NCBI RefSeq assembly: GCF_022748595.1
Contig: NZ_JALDSX010000023.1
Location: 1-54,178 of the forward strand
Source: Brevibacterium sp. ZH18
GTDB taxonomy: Bacteria > Actinomycetota > Actinomycetes > Actinomycetales > Brevibacteriaceae
DNA: 54,178 nucleotides
Reading direction: 5' to 3'
Numbering within the stretch: position 1 is the stretch's first letter; every line of letters begins with the position of its first letter. The position numbers and the translations under genes were made by a program. Shown one piece after another: positions 45,896 to 54,178 of this stretch. The notes under the pieces are model-generated. The model saw nothing but the letters and a program-made list of their open reading frames with translations, was not told the DNA's origin and did no database searches.

Positions 45896-46095
45896 CCGGG
45901 ATCGTCGGCTCTGCCCCGGCGCTGAGCGAGGGGCACTGCTGAGAGATGGGCATTTCTGAACTGAAGCCACGGTGACACGGCGAGGTCCTGTCATCCTGCT
46001 GTCCTCGGTCGTCACATCATCAGGCAGGCCGACCCCGCCTGTTGTATGAGGTGGCACAACTGGTAACTTCAGACTCGCGTATGTTTGTGCTCGTC

Positions 46096-46110
46096 GTCAC
46101 ATGTTGTGAC
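46096..46110. promoter_or_regulatory. Inverted repeat upstream of the acyl-CoA synthetase gene
   Basis: GTCACA-TGT-TGTGAC is a perfect 6-bp inverted repeat with a 3-bp spacer, 24 bases before the start codon. It is a candidate operator; its half-sites point the opposite way from a CRP site. Confidence 0.4.
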
Positions 46111-46133
46111 GCCGGCGATGATGTGAGGAGATC

Positions 46134-47843
46134 ATGATGACCGTGACCGAAGAGTTCCGTGCCGCCAGAGACAGACTGATCGAGCTGCGCAGCGATCACG
46201 AGGCCGCCGGCAAGGGTTTCGAGTGGCCCAGGTTCGACCATTTCAACTTCGGCCTCGACTGGTTCGACAAGGTTGCTGAGGGCAACGACAAGCCAGCCCT
46301 GTGGATCGTCGAACAGGACGGCACCGAGGGCAAGTGGAGTTATTCCGAGCTATCTCGCCGCTCGAACCAGGTAGCCAACTTCCTCCGCCGGTCCGGAGTC
46401 AAGCGCGGCGACCACGTCATGGTCATGCTCAACAACCAGGTCGAGCTGTGGGAGACCATGCTCGCCGGCATCAAACTCGGTGCGGTCCTTCTGCCTACGA
46501 CCACCCAGCTCGGCGCCATCGATCTCAACGACCGCGTCGATCGCGGCAAGGCCGAATTCGTCATCGCCGGTGCCGAGGACGCGGCGAAGTTCGACGACGT
46601 CGACGCCGAAGTGGTGCGTATCGTCGTCGGCGGCGACGCTGCCCGTCAGCAGGACTACGCCTACGCCGATGCCGCCGACGAAGACACCTCCTTCGACCCC
46701 CAGGGCAAATCGCGCGCCGATGACCTGCTCCTCCTCTACTTCACCTCCGGCACGACGTCGAAGGCGAAGATGGTCGCCCACTCGCACGTGTCCTATCCCG
46801 TCGGCCACCTGTCCACGATGTACTGGATGGGCCTGACGCCCGGCGACATCCACCTCAACGTAGCCTCGCCAGGATGGGCCAAGCACGCCTGGTCGAACAT
46901 CTTCACCCCATGGATCGCCGAAGCCTGCGTCTTCCTCTACAACTACTCGCGCTTCGACGCGAATGCGCTCATGGAGACCATGGACCGGGTCGGAGTGACG
47001 AGCTTCTGCGCCCCGCCGACTGTGTGGCGCATGCTCATCCAGGCCGATCTGAGCCACCTCAAGACGCCGCCGAAGATCGCCTTGGGCGCCGGCGAACCGC
47101 TCAACCCCGAGGTCATCGACCGGGTCAAGCATGAGTGGGACGTGCTCATCCGCGACGGTTACGGTCAGACGGAGACGACCTTGCAGGTCGGCAATGCGCC
47201 CGATCAGGAGCTCAAGTACGGATCCATGGGGAAGGTGCTGCCCGGCTACGACGTCGTCCTCATCGACCCGGCGACCGGCGAGGAAGGCGACGAGGGCGAG
47301 ATCTGCCTGCGCTTGGATCCGCGACCGTTGGGACTGACCAGCGGGTACTGGTCCAACGAGGAGAAGACCGCCGAGGCGTTTGAAGGCGGCGTTTATCACA
47401 CTGGTGACGTGGCCGAACGCGACGAGAACGGCTACATCACCTATGTCGGCCGCGCCGATGACGTGTTCAAGGCCAGTGACTATCGTCTGTCGCCCTTCGA
47501 GCTCGAGAGTGTGCTCATCGAGCACGATGCCGTCGCCGAGGCGGCTGTGGTCCCCTCGCCGGACCCTGTCCGTCTCGCGGTGCCCAAGGCCTACGTCGTC
47601 GTCGGCAACGGCTACGAAGCTAACGCCGATACCGCCCGTGACATCCTCGCCTACTGCCGTGAGCATCTTGCGCCGTACAAGCGGATCCGCAGGCTTGAGT
47701 TCTCCGAACTGCCGAAGACCATCTCGGGGAAGATCCGCCGAGTCGAACTCCGTGCCCGTGAGGATCAGCTGCATCCGTTCAGCGGTGAGCCGGAGGTCCA
47801 GGGAACGGAGTACGCGGACACGGACTTCGACCTCAAAGGCTGA
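46134..47843 (+). CDS. AMP-binding acyl-CoA synthetase
   Basis: The 569-residue ANL-superfamily enzyme activates a carboxylic acid as acyl-AMP and then acyl-CoA. Motifs: YFTSGTTSKAKMV (P-loop, about 202-214), GYGQTETT (about 342-349), TGDVAERDENGYITYVGRAD and PKTISGKIRR, with the catalytic Lys near 533. FGLDWFDK near the start and the moderate length suggest the short/medium-chain (acetyl-, butyryl- or benzoate-type) branch; the true substrate is unknown. Two ATGs stand in tandem; the second is better spaced from GAGGAG. It stands alone, preceded by a perfect inverted repeat. Confidence 0.88.
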   Translation: MMTVTEEFRAARDRLIELRSDHEAAGKGFEWPRFDHFNFGLDWFDKVAEGNDKPALWIVEQDGTEGKWSYSELSRRSNQVANFLRRSGVKRGDHVMVMLNNQVELWETMLAGIKLGAVLLPTTTQLGAIDLNDRVDRGKAEFVIAGAEDAAKFDDVDAEVVRIVVGGDAARQQDYAYADAADEDTSFDPQGKSRADDLLLLYFTSGTTSKAKMVAHSHVSYPVGHLSTMYWMGLTPGDIHLNVASPGWAKHAWSNIFTPWIAEACVFLYNYSRFDANALMETMDRVGVTSFCAPPTVWRMLIQADLSHLKTPPKIALGAGEPLNPEVIDRVKHEWDVLIRDGYGQTETTLQVGNAPDQELKYGSMGKVLPGYDVVLIDPATGEEGDEGEICLRLDPRPLGLTSGYWSNEEKTAEAFEGGVYHTGDVAERDENGYITYVGRADDVFKASDYRLSPFELESVLIEHDAVAEAAVVPSPDPVRLAVPKAYVVVGNGYEANADTARDILAYCREHLAPYKRIRRLEFSELPKTISGKIRRVELRAREDQLHPFSGEPEVQGTEYADTDFDLKG

Positions 47844-48264
47844 ACCGCACGGTTCTCGGCCGGACCGGACAGGTCCGTGAAACCACTTTCCTCGGCAAGT
47901 TCGTGCCGAAGATGGGTTGTGCGGAGATCGATGTCCGGCCGGGGACTACGTCGGCGGCTGCGTTTCAGCTGCCGTGGGTGTGTTTAGGAAGAGTGAGGCG
48001 CTGGGTCTGAGCAAGGCGCCGAGTGTGAGCAATTCCGCACTGGCAATGAATGAAACTCGCATTCAAGGGCATACTGCCTGGTCAGAATGCGTATTTGCGG
48101 CTACTCGGGGGTGCTTCCGGGTAACTAATTGCACAGCCGGTTGCCGGATTCAGCAGTTTTTCACTGTGTTCCAAAGATTGCGTGCGACACTGAAGCTCAC
48201 GTGTGACCTTATCGAACCTCGTCGCCACGCAATGCGGCAGGCTAACTGACCTGGAGGACCTTGG
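47844..48264. other. Intergenic region upstream of the PBP gene
   Basis: This 421-base region has no credible gene. It starts with a small hairpin, CGGACC-GGACA-GGTCCG (47861-47877), possibly the end of the acyl-CoA synthetase transcript, and later has GCATTC/GAATGC arms (48059-48064 and 48085-48090). The promoter of the PBP gene must lie here, but I see no convincing consensus. Confidence 0.4.
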
Positions 48265-50655
48265 GTGGCTAAGGGACAAGAACAAGCCAAGACCAGAGGC
48301 AAGAAGACCAAGAACATTCTCAACTACCCGCGTGCCGGGGTGAGCGGGTGGACCCGCTTCCTTCCCAGCATCCGGATCCTGGTTGTCGGCGGTCTCAGCA
48401 TCATCATCGCACTCTGTGTGCTCTTCGCCGTCGGCTACGCAGCCACCGACATCCCGGAGCCCAACCTTGAGGCCACAGGTCAGACGTCGACCGCGTACTA
48501 CAACGACGGTAAGACTCCGATCGGTCAGTACAAGGTCGAGGACCGCAAATCGGTGCCGATCGACGAGATTTCGCAGCCGATGCGCAAAGCAGCCATCGCC
48601 GCCGAGGACACCTCGTTCTACGAGAACCGCGGCATTTCGATGAAGGGCCTGTCCCGCGCAGTCGTCGGCGTTGTCACGAACAAGTACGCGGGTGGCGGTT
48701 CGACGATCACCCAGCAGTACGTGAAGAACTTCTACCTCACCAATGAGCACTCCTTGGATCGCAAGGTCAAGGAGATGTTCATCTCGCTCAAGATCGATCA
48801 GCAGGAGAGCAAGGACACGATCCTTGCGAACTACCTCAACACGATTTATCTGGGTCGCCGGTCGTACGGCATCGAGGTCGCCAGTCAGAACTACTTCGAC
48901 AAGCCGGCCAAGGACCTCAACGTCAGTGAGTCTGCTCTGCTGGCCGCGATGATCCAGCGCCCCGGAGTCGCCGATCCGGCCGAGAATCCCGAGGCCTACC
49001 AGGATCGCTTCGACTACGTCGTGAAGTCGATGACCGATGAGGGCTTCATCACCGAGGAGCAGGCCGCGAAGATCAAGATGCCCAAGGTGGAGAAAGCGAG
49101 TTCGGAGGAATCCCTCAGCGGCCAGAAGGGCTACATGTGGGATTATGTCCGCCGTGAGGCCCTGCGCAAACTCGATATCGACGAGGCTCAGCTCGACCGC
49201 GGTGGGTACAACATCGTCACGACCTTCGACAAGGATCGGATGAAGGAGGCCGAGAAGGCCATCAAGGACCTTCCGTCGAACCAGCCCAAGGGCCTGCAGG
49301 CAGGTCTGGTCTCGATCGATCCGAAGACCGGTGGCATCCAGGCCTTCTACGGCGGCAAGAACTATCTGGATCAGGCGTTCAACGCTTCAACTCAGGGACA
49401 CGCTCAGGCGGGTTCGACGTTCAAGCCCTTCGCGCTCGTGGCAGGTCTGGAGAACGGCGTTCGCCTGACTGACACGTACCCAGGCGGCACAACAACATTC
49501 AACTACCCTGGGGTGGCGCCGTTCCAGGTACACAACTTCGGCAATTCGAACTACGGTCCGGTGACTCTGCTCAAGGCGACGCAGTCATCGATCAATACCG
49601 CATATCAGGCTCTGAACCTCCAAGTGGGACCGAAAAAGACCGTAGACGTCGCACAGCGTGCCGGGTTGAGCGGAAACTGCACCCCCAAGCAGATGAAGAC
49701 CGGCGACACCGGCAACTGCACCATTGAACTCACGCCCAACCCAGGCAATGTGCTTGGTACGGCCAGCGTCAAGGTCATCGACATGGCGAATGCCTACTCG
49801 ACTTTCGCTTCGAACGGCGTCAAGCACGATGCCCACGCGATCGACACGATCACTCAGGGCGAAGACGACGAAGAGGTCTACAAATCCAAGACCAAGGGCA
49901 AGCGCGTCTTCGACAAGGCAGTAGCCGCGGAGACGACCTACGCCCTCAGCCAGGTCGTCAACGGTGGTTCGGGCAGCTACGCCCAAGGCTTGGGCCGCCC
50001 GGCCGCCGGCAAAACTGGTACCACCAGCAGCAACAGAGCCGCATGGTTCTCGGGCTACACCCCGAACCTCGCCACTTCGGTGGTCCTCTACCGTGAGGTC
50101 GATGGCAAGTCCATCCCGATCGGACCGTACGGTGGGCGTGGAGAAGTCACCGGCGGTTCCTTCCCGATCCAGGTCTGGACCGCATACATGAAGGCGGCCC
50201 TGGAGGGTGAGAAGGTCGAGCAGTTCCCGGCCCGTGGAACACTGCCCGACAAGCCGAAGCCGAAGAACACGAATGCCCCGGCAGTGCCGAAGCCGAAGCC
50301 GAAGGCACCTAGCAGCAATAACGGCAGCGACGGCAGCGACTCGAAGAAGAAGGCTCCGATCGACGAGCCGAGCAAGAAGCCGACCGAGAAGCCGAAGGAC
50401 GAGAAGGACAAGGACAAGAACGCCGACTCGAAGTCCGACGGTTCAAAGGACGGGAGCAAGGACTCGAAGTCCGACGGGTCGAAGGACGGCAGCAAGGACG
50501 GCTCGAAGGACTCGAAGAGCGATGGCTCGAAGGACTCCAACGGCTCGGGATCTAAGAATAAGGACGGCAGTGGGGGCAGCAGCGACGGTGGGATTCCACC
50601 AATCGAACCGCCAAAGCCGCCAGAGCCGCCAGAGCCGCCAAAGCCTACTAATTGA
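48265..50655 (+). CDS. ponA: Class A penicillin-binding protein (bifunctional)
   Basis: The 796-residue enzyme has a cytoplasmic basic N-terminus, one transmembrane helix (about 36-60) and a GT51 transglycosylase domain with catalytic Glu114 in IAAEDTSFYENRG and GGGSTITQQYVKN. The transpeptidase domain has the S-x-x-K nucleophile Ser384 (GSTFK) and KTGTTSS at 583-589. The last about 130 residues are disordered: Pro/Lys, then SDGSKDGSKD-type repeats and a PPKPPEPP end; no PASTA domain is present. It builds and cross-links glycan outside the membrane. It is followed by the Rv0051-like gene, rpsF, ssb, rpsR and rplI as in mycobacteria. The start is GTG. Confidence 0.95.
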   Translation: MAKGQEQAKTRGKKTKNILNYPRAGVSGWTRFLPSIRILVVGGLSIIIALCVLFAVGYAATDIPEPNLEATGQTSTAYYNDGKTPIGQYKVEDRKSVPIDEISQPMRKAAIAAEDTSFYENRGISMKGLSRAVVGVVTNKYAGGGSTITQQYVKNFYLTNEHSLDRKVKEMFISLKIDQQESKDTILANYLNTIYLGRRSYGIEVASQNYFDKPAKDLNVSESALLAAMIQRPGVADPAENPEAYQDRFDYVVKSMTDEGFITEEQAAKIKMPKVEKASSEESLSGQKGYMWDYVRREALRKLDIDEAQLDRGGYNIVTTFDKDRMKEAEKAIKDLPSNQPKGLQAGLVSIDPKTGGIQAFYGGKNYLDQAFNASTQGHAQAGSTFKPFALVAGLENGVRLTDTYPGGTTTFNYPGVAPFQVHNFGNSNYGPVTLLKATQSSINTAYQALNLQVGPKKTVDVAQRAGLSGNCTPKQMKTGDTGNCTIELTPNPGNVLGTASVKVIDMANAYSTFASNGVKHDAHAIDTITQGEDDEEVYKSKTKGKRVFDKAVAAETTYALSQVVNGGSGSYAQGLGRPAAGKTGTTSSNRAAWFSGYTPNLATSVVLYREVDGKSIPIGPYGGRGEVTGGSFPIQVWTAYMKAALEGEKVEQFPARGTLPDKPKPKNTNAPAVPKPKPKAPSSNNGSDGSDSKKKAPIDEPSKKPTEKPKDEKDKDKNADSKSDGSKDGSKDSKSDGSKDGSKDGSKDSKSDGSKDSNGSGSKNKDGSGGSSDGGIPPIEPPKPPEPPEPPKPTN

Positions 50656-50721
50656 GAAGGCGACTGACTCGCTTGGTATTTCATTGTGAGCGCGCGTTTT
50701 TGTGACCGGTAACCTCTAGTC

Positions 50722-52164
50722 ATGCCTTCGAAGCCCAGTACCCGGATCGCCGAGCCTCTGCTCGGCGGTCCGGATGGCATTCACCTCGCTGCTGCAGGCG
50801 CGCGGTTCCGACGTGGACAGGCGTACATCCTGGCCGGACTGCTCGGCGTGACCACATTCCTCGCGCTCGCGTTGCAAGGGCCGTGCATGAGCTCGGGATA
50901 TGAGCAGCCGTCCGCCTCGGCGAGGATGTGCGCCGGGCCGCTGTCCACGGCGTTCCTCGGCGACGTCAACCCCGAGGTCTCCGGTCGCTCCATCGGGGGC
51001 ATGGCGGGACTTTCCGTCCTCGACGCCCGCTTCGTCAATCTGCTGCGGCTCGTGACCGACGACGTGTCGGTCTTCATGGCGATCGTCCTCATCGTCAACG
51101 TCATCGCGATCGCCGCACTCGGCGTCGCCCTGCTCGTTCTCGCCCGTCAACGCGCGTGGTTGGCCGCGGCGTTCGCCTCGCCCCTCATCCTGTTCACCCT
51201 CGGCTCCACTCTGGACCCCGTGGCATTGGCCCTGAGTGTGTGGGCCATGGTGATCTTCGTCGGCTCCTCTCCCATCACTTCGCGACCATGGCTGTCAGGA
51301 GTCCTCCTCGGTATCGCCGCCTTCATCAATCCGCTCGCACTCCTTGTACTCCTGGCACTCAGCCTGACCGGACCGCACCCGGCCGGACGACTCCGACCGC
51401 GCAATCCCCAGATGATGATCGCAACCGCCACGGTCACCTCGGCGCTCATCCTCGTCATCGACGGCACAGCCATCGACCGCATCGTGCACTGGATCTCCGA
51501 CGCCGTCGACGGCGGATCATTCGCCTCGATCCTCGTCATGGCACAACTCGGCACCGCCGAGGTGTGGGCACCGGTCTGGATCATCGGCAGCGCGGGCGTC
51601 GTGGCAGCCGTCGCTATCTCGCTCTACATGGTCCGCCGAAACGGCCTCGACCCGGCCGTCGCCGCCTGCCTGCTCATCGGCGGCTGCCTTCTCCTGGCGC
51701 CGGGCATGATGCCGTGGGACACTCTCTGGATCCTGCCGTTCTTCGTCGTGACCGTGCGTCGGTGGTGGATCCTCATCGGGTGGGCGTTGGCCGAAACCGC
51801 CTTCGCGATCGCCATCCACTTCGGCGACGTCGCCGGTATCGAATCGGACAAGGGATTGGAGCCGACCATGGTCGCTCTCATCACCCTCCTCCGCCTGCTC
51901 GTGCTGGTCGCCGTCGTCATCTGTGCCGGTGAGAACCTCTACCGCCGACAGGTCCGCGGTGTCCTCGCAAAGGATCAGCCGCCTCGGCGAGATTCGGAAT
52001 CGGTACCGGCATCGAACGATCGGCTGCTGATCAGTCAGCAGGAATCTCAGCCCCGCGACCAAGCCGCGCCGGGAGACGACGATCGGTTCGTCGGCGGCCA
52101 GGAGCTACCTCGGCGAGAGTCGGGCGTCTCCGATGGTGGGCAAGGGCACGGGAATCCGACATGA
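50722..52164 (+). CDS. Polytopic membrane protein, GT87/DUF2029-like
   Basis: The 480-residue protein has about ten hydrophobic helices between residues 30 and 420 and a hydrophilic C-terminal tail (PRRDSES to the end) rich in Arg/Asp/Gln. Position between ponA and rpsF matches Rv0051, a DUF2029/GT87-type polyprenyl-phosphate-dependent mannosyltransferase-like family. The usual acidic catalytic loop is not obvious, so the assignment rests on topology and synteny. It might contribute a sugar to an envelope polymer. The ATG has no strong ribosome-binding site. Confidence 0.65.
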   Translation: MPSKPSTRIAEPLLGGPDGIHLAAAGARFRRGQAYILAGLLGVTTFLALALQGPCMSSGYEQPSASARMCAGPLSTAFLGDVNPEVSGRSIGGMAGLSVLDARFVNLLRLVTDDVSVFMAIVLIVNVIAIAALGVALLVLARQRAWLAAAFASPLILFTLGSTLDPVALALSVWAMVIFVGSSPITSRPWLSGVLLGIAAFINPLALLVLLALSLTGPHPAGRLRPRNPQMMIATATVTSALILVIDGTAIDRIVHWISDAVDGGSFASILVMAQLGTAEVWAPVWIIGSAGVVAAVAISLYMVRRNGLDPAVAACLLIGGCLLLAPGMMPWDTLWILPFFVVTVRRWWILIGWALAETAFAIAIHFGDVAGIESDKGLEPTMVALITLLRLLVLVAVVICAGENLYRRQVRGVLAKDQPPRRDSESVPASNDRLLISQQESQPRDQAAPGDDDRFVGGQELPRRESGVSDGGQGHGNPT

Positions 52165-52190
52165 CAGCAGACGTGCACGTCGCCTAGACT
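52161..52190 (+). promoter_or_regulatory. Putative rpsF operon promoter
   Basis: ATGACA (52161-52166) and TAGACT (52185-52190) with an 18-bp spacer precede the ribosomal operon by about 110 bases. The -35 overlaps the stop of the upstream gene. Confidence 0.5.
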
Positions 52191-52199
52191 AGTGAGGTC

Positions 52200-52301
52200 T
52201 GTTCCCATTTCACAGCAATCGTGGGGGACGGAACAGGCATGCATATACCCTCCTGCCATGGAACGACCATGGCCGTGAAGACCAAAGGAGGTGGGTGACA
52301 C
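52200..52301 (+). promoter_or_regulatory. rpsF leader with hairpin (possible S6:S18 binding leader)
   Basis: CCATGG-AACGA-CCATGG (52256-52272) forms a hairpin, followed by GGCCGTG and the strong AAAGGAGG ribosome-binding site. Bacterial rpsF leaders often carry an S6:S18-binding structure with a bulged CCG. The CCG here is suggestive, but I cannot confirm the fold. Confidence 0.35.
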
Positions 52302-52592
52302 ATGCGTCATTACGAGCTCATGCTCATTCTTGACAACGAAATCGATGAGCGGACGTTGGCCGACCATGTGGACAACTTGATCAAGGTTGTCCCGGCTGAA
52401 AACGGAACCGTCGACAATGTGGACATCTGGGGACGCAGGCGCTTCGCCTACGACATCCAGAAGAAGTCCGAGGGCTACTACGTCGTGGTTGATTTCCACG
52501 CAGAGCCTGCAACGACCAAGGAACTCGATCGTCAGCTCGGACTCAACGAGTCCGTTCTGCGCACCAAGATCCTCCGCCCGGACGCAAAGTAA
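52302..52592 (+). CDS. rpsF: 30S ribosomal protein S6
   Basis: The 96-residue S6 starts [20 protein letters not shown] (1-20), with [20 protein letters not shown] in the middle and [16 protein letters not shown] at the end. S6 binds S18 in the 30S platform. It has an excellent ribosome-binding site (AAAGGAGG). First of the rpsF-ssb-rpsR-rplI operon. Confidence 0.97.
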   Translation: MRHYELMLILDNEIDERTLADHVDNLIKVVPAENGTVDNVDIWGRRRFAYDIQKKSEGYYVVVDFHAEPATTKELDRQLGLNESVLRTKILRPDAK

Positions 52593-52624
52593 GCGTCTAG
52601 CTACCTCGCTTCAAGGAGCATTCA

Positions 52625-53266
52625 ATGGCAGGCGAAACAGTCATCACGGTTGTCGGGAACCTGACAAGTGATCCCGAACTGCGCTTCACACCCAACGGTG
52701 CTGCAGTCGCAAACTTCACCGTGGCCTCGACGCCGCGTATGTTCGACCGTCAGTCCAACGAGTTCAAGGACGGGGAAACCCTGTTCCTGCGCTGCTCGGT
52801 GTGGCGTGAGATGGGCGAGAACGTAGCCGAATCGCTGCAGCGGGGTACACGGGTCGTCGTTCAGGGCCGACTCAAATCACGGTCCTTCGAAACCAAAGAG
52901 GGCGAGAAGCGCACAGTCATGGAACTGGATGTCGACGAAGTCGGCCCCAGCCTGCGACGCGCCACCGCTCAGGTGACGAAGAACGAACGCAGCGGCGGCG
53001 GATTCTCCGGCGGCGGTAACTTCGGCGGACAGCAGCAGGGCGGAGGCTCCCAGCAGGGCGGCTTCGGTCAGCAGCAGTCCTCCGGTTGGGGCAACAACCC
53101 GCAGCAGGGCAACCCGAATCAGGGTGGCTCGCAGCAGGGTGGTCAGCGCCAGGGCGGTTACGGCCAGGGGAACAACGCACCCGCGAACGATCCGTGGGCA
53201 TCATCGAGTCCACAGAACGACGGCGGCGGCTGGGGCAACCCGGGTGCCGACGAACCACCGTTCTAA
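52625..53266 (+). CDS. ssb: Single-stranded DNA-binding protein
   Basis: The 213-residue protein has an N-terminal OB fold ([58 protein letters not shown], to about 110). A long Gly/Gln/Ser-rich linker follows (about 125-200). The acidic tip, GADEPPF, recruits repair and replication partners. It functions as a tetramer. It lies in its conserved place between rpsF and rpsR, 32 bases after rpsF with AAGGAG. Confidence 0.97.
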   Translation: MAGETVITVVGNLTSDPELRFTPNGAAVANFTVASTPRMFDRQSNEFKDGETLFLRCSVWREMGENVAESLQRGTRVVVQGRLKSRSFETKEGEKRTVMELDVDEVGPSLRRATAQVTKNERSGGGFSGGGNFGGQQQGGGSQQGGFGQQQSSGWGNNPQQGNPNQGGSQQGGQRQGGYGQGNNAPANDPWASSSPQNDGGGWGNPGADEPPF

Positions 53267-53302
53267 ACACGTTCAAGACATTTCGTAAATCAGGAGATAC
53301 TC

Positions 53303-53542
53303 ATGGCAAAGCCAGAGATCCGGAAGCCTATCAAGAAGAAGGCGAATCCGCTCAAGAAGGGCGAAGCGGCGAAGATCCACTACAAGGACACCGCTACGCT
53401 CCGCAAGTTCATTTCTGACCGCGGCAAGATCCGTGCACGTCGCGTCACCGGTGTGACCGTGCAGGAACAGCGCATCATCGCAAAGGCCGTCAAGAACGCC
53501 CGCGAGATGGCACTTCTGCCCTACTCGAGCACTGCTCGCTGA
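53303..53542 (+). CDS. rpsR: 30S ribosomal protein S18 (cysteine-free type)
   Basis: The 79-residue S18 has [20 protein letters not shown] and [20 protein letters not shown], then AREMALLPY. The Cys residues of zinc-binding S18 versions are absent ([17 protein letters not shown] instead), so it is the zinc-independent form common in Micrococcales. GGAG precedes the ATG by 8 bases. It binds S6. Confidence 0.97.
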   Translation: MAKPEIRKPIKKKANPLKKGEAAKIHYKDTATLRKFISDRGKIRARRVTGVTVQEQRIIAKAVKNAREMALLPYSSTAR

Positions 53543-53557
53543 TCGGAGGGAAAGAAC

Positions 53558-54016
53558 ATGCCAAACCGCAAAGTGATTCTGAACCAGGAAGTTGATGGAC
53601 TGGGAGCCGCCGGCGACATCGTCGAGGTTCGCGCCGGATACGCACGTAACCTGCTCCTGCCTCGTGGCTGGGCAACCGCTTGGTCCGCAGGCGCAGAAAA
53701 GCACGTCGCTGCTGTCCGCAAGGCCCGTCAGGCCAAGCAGATCGCAGACCACGACGAAGCAGTCCAGGTCAAGGCACAGCTCGAGTCGAGCACTGCTCGC
53801 ATCGAGCTCAAGTCGGGCAAGAACGGCCGCCTCTTCGGCGCCGTCACCCCGGCCCTCGTCGCCGAGGCCCTGCAGACAGCAACCGGCCACGATTTCGATC
53901 GTCGCCAGATTGCTCTGACCGGTCACGTCAAGACCTCCGGCAGCTACACCGCTGTCGTGCGCGTCAACGACTCGATCACCGCGAACGCCAAGTTCGAGGT
54001 CATCGGAAAGGCCTGA
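53558..54016 (+). CDS. rplI: 50S ribosomal protein L9
   Basis: The 152-residue L9 has N-terminal domain KVILNQEVDGLGAAGDIVEV with RAGYARNLLLPRGWA (about 4-40), a central connecting helix rich in charged residues (about 50-75) and the C-terminal domain GKNGRLFGAVTPALVAEAL with an IALTGHVKTSGSYT strand. ATG follows GGAGGGAAAG. It ends the operon; the last 160 bases of the window have no recognisable gene. Confidence 0.97.
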   Translation: MPNRKVILNQEVDGLGAAGDIVEVRAGYARNLLLPRGWATAWSAGAEKHVAAVRKARQAKQIADHDEAVQVKAQLESSTARIELKSGKNGRLFGAVTPALVAEALQTATGHDFDRRQIALTGHVKTSGSYTAVVRVNDSITANAKFEVIGKA

Positions 54017-54178
54017 TCACTCAGGTCTGACCAAATCAGATTCGACCAACGGGTCTGACTATCTGATGTGACTTTCCGGCGGCTTGTCATTGGGGCCTAG
54101 CCACAGTTCTGCACAGTTCTGTGGCATGGGCACTGGCGGCCGGTCGTCGAGAGTACAGCTAGAGCGTCGAGGGGACAC

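Noticed and set aside
44243..46057. 604-residue open frame on the minus strand opposite the CCA-adding enzyme gene
   Set aside because: It is an antisense shadow of a clear CCA nucleotidyltransferase in high-GC DNA; its His/Glu/Arg-rich translation has no domain.

Overview
The window is the replication-origin neighbourhood of a high-GC actinobacterium, most likely Brevibacterium or a close relative in the Micrococcales. This rests on gene order and on the DyP-peroxidase/encapsulin pair, the classic Brevibacterium linens nanocompartment. It is inferred from recognised families, not from a database search. Gene order matches the textbook actinobacterial origin: dnaA-dnaN-recF-dciA-gyrB-gyrA-DUF3566-tRNA-Ile-tRNA-Ala on the minus strand, and rpmH-rnpA-yidD-yidC-jag-rsmG-parA-parB on the plus strand.

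Layout. (1) 1-14000 is an accessory arm. It holds a DyP peroxidase/encapsulin operon with a trailing RibD-C reductase, small conserved genes (DUF488, an internally deleted DinB-like gene, DUF5808), a second RibD-C/DHFR-fold reductase, two divergent regulator/MFS-transporter pairs (HxlR and MarR), a third (14-TM) drug exporter, a VOC protein, a succinate-semialdehyde dehydrogenase and a secreted CHAP protein. Two identical tRNA-Ala(TGC) genes bracket 9.5-13.9 kb. (2) 14159-25204 is the replication-initiation and topoisomerase operon. DnaA-box clusters lie on both sides of dnaA (23335-23534 and 25243-25392). (3) 25441-31631 holds rpmH, with a strong promoter and a terminator-like hairpin in its leader, then RNase P protein, membrane insertase, KhpB/Jag, RsmG and ParAB. 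(4) 31632-34331 is a 2.7-kb stretch without credible genes that carries eight parS sites: six perfect 16-mers and two with one mismatch. A ninth, weaker match lies inside parB. This is the chromosomal centromere. (5) 34332-44238, minus strand, is a cell-wall control and thioredoxin cluster: NUDIX-DUF6049-MurJ-pseudokinase-TrxB-TrxA-CwlM. It is syntenic with the mycobacterial mutT4-Rv3909-mviN-trxB2-trxC-cwlM region, but the MviN pseudokinase half is a separate gene and the CwlM homologue has lost its amidase motifs. (6) 44393-54016 holds the CCA-adding enzyme, an acyl-CoA synthetase, a class A PBP, a polytopic membrane protein and rpsF-ssb-rpsR-rplI.

How the parts work together: DnaA, DnaN, RecF, DciA and gyrase start replication. 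ParA/ParB and the parS array segregate the new origins. YidC, MurJ, its pseudokinase partner, CwlM and PonA couple envelope growth to this locus. The most noteworthy items are the dense parS array in its own gene desert, the very long repeat-bearing N-terminal region of ParB, the set of two catalytically degenerate regulators around MurJ, and the encapsulin ribosome-binding site embedded in the cargo-loading-peptide codons of the peroxidase gene.
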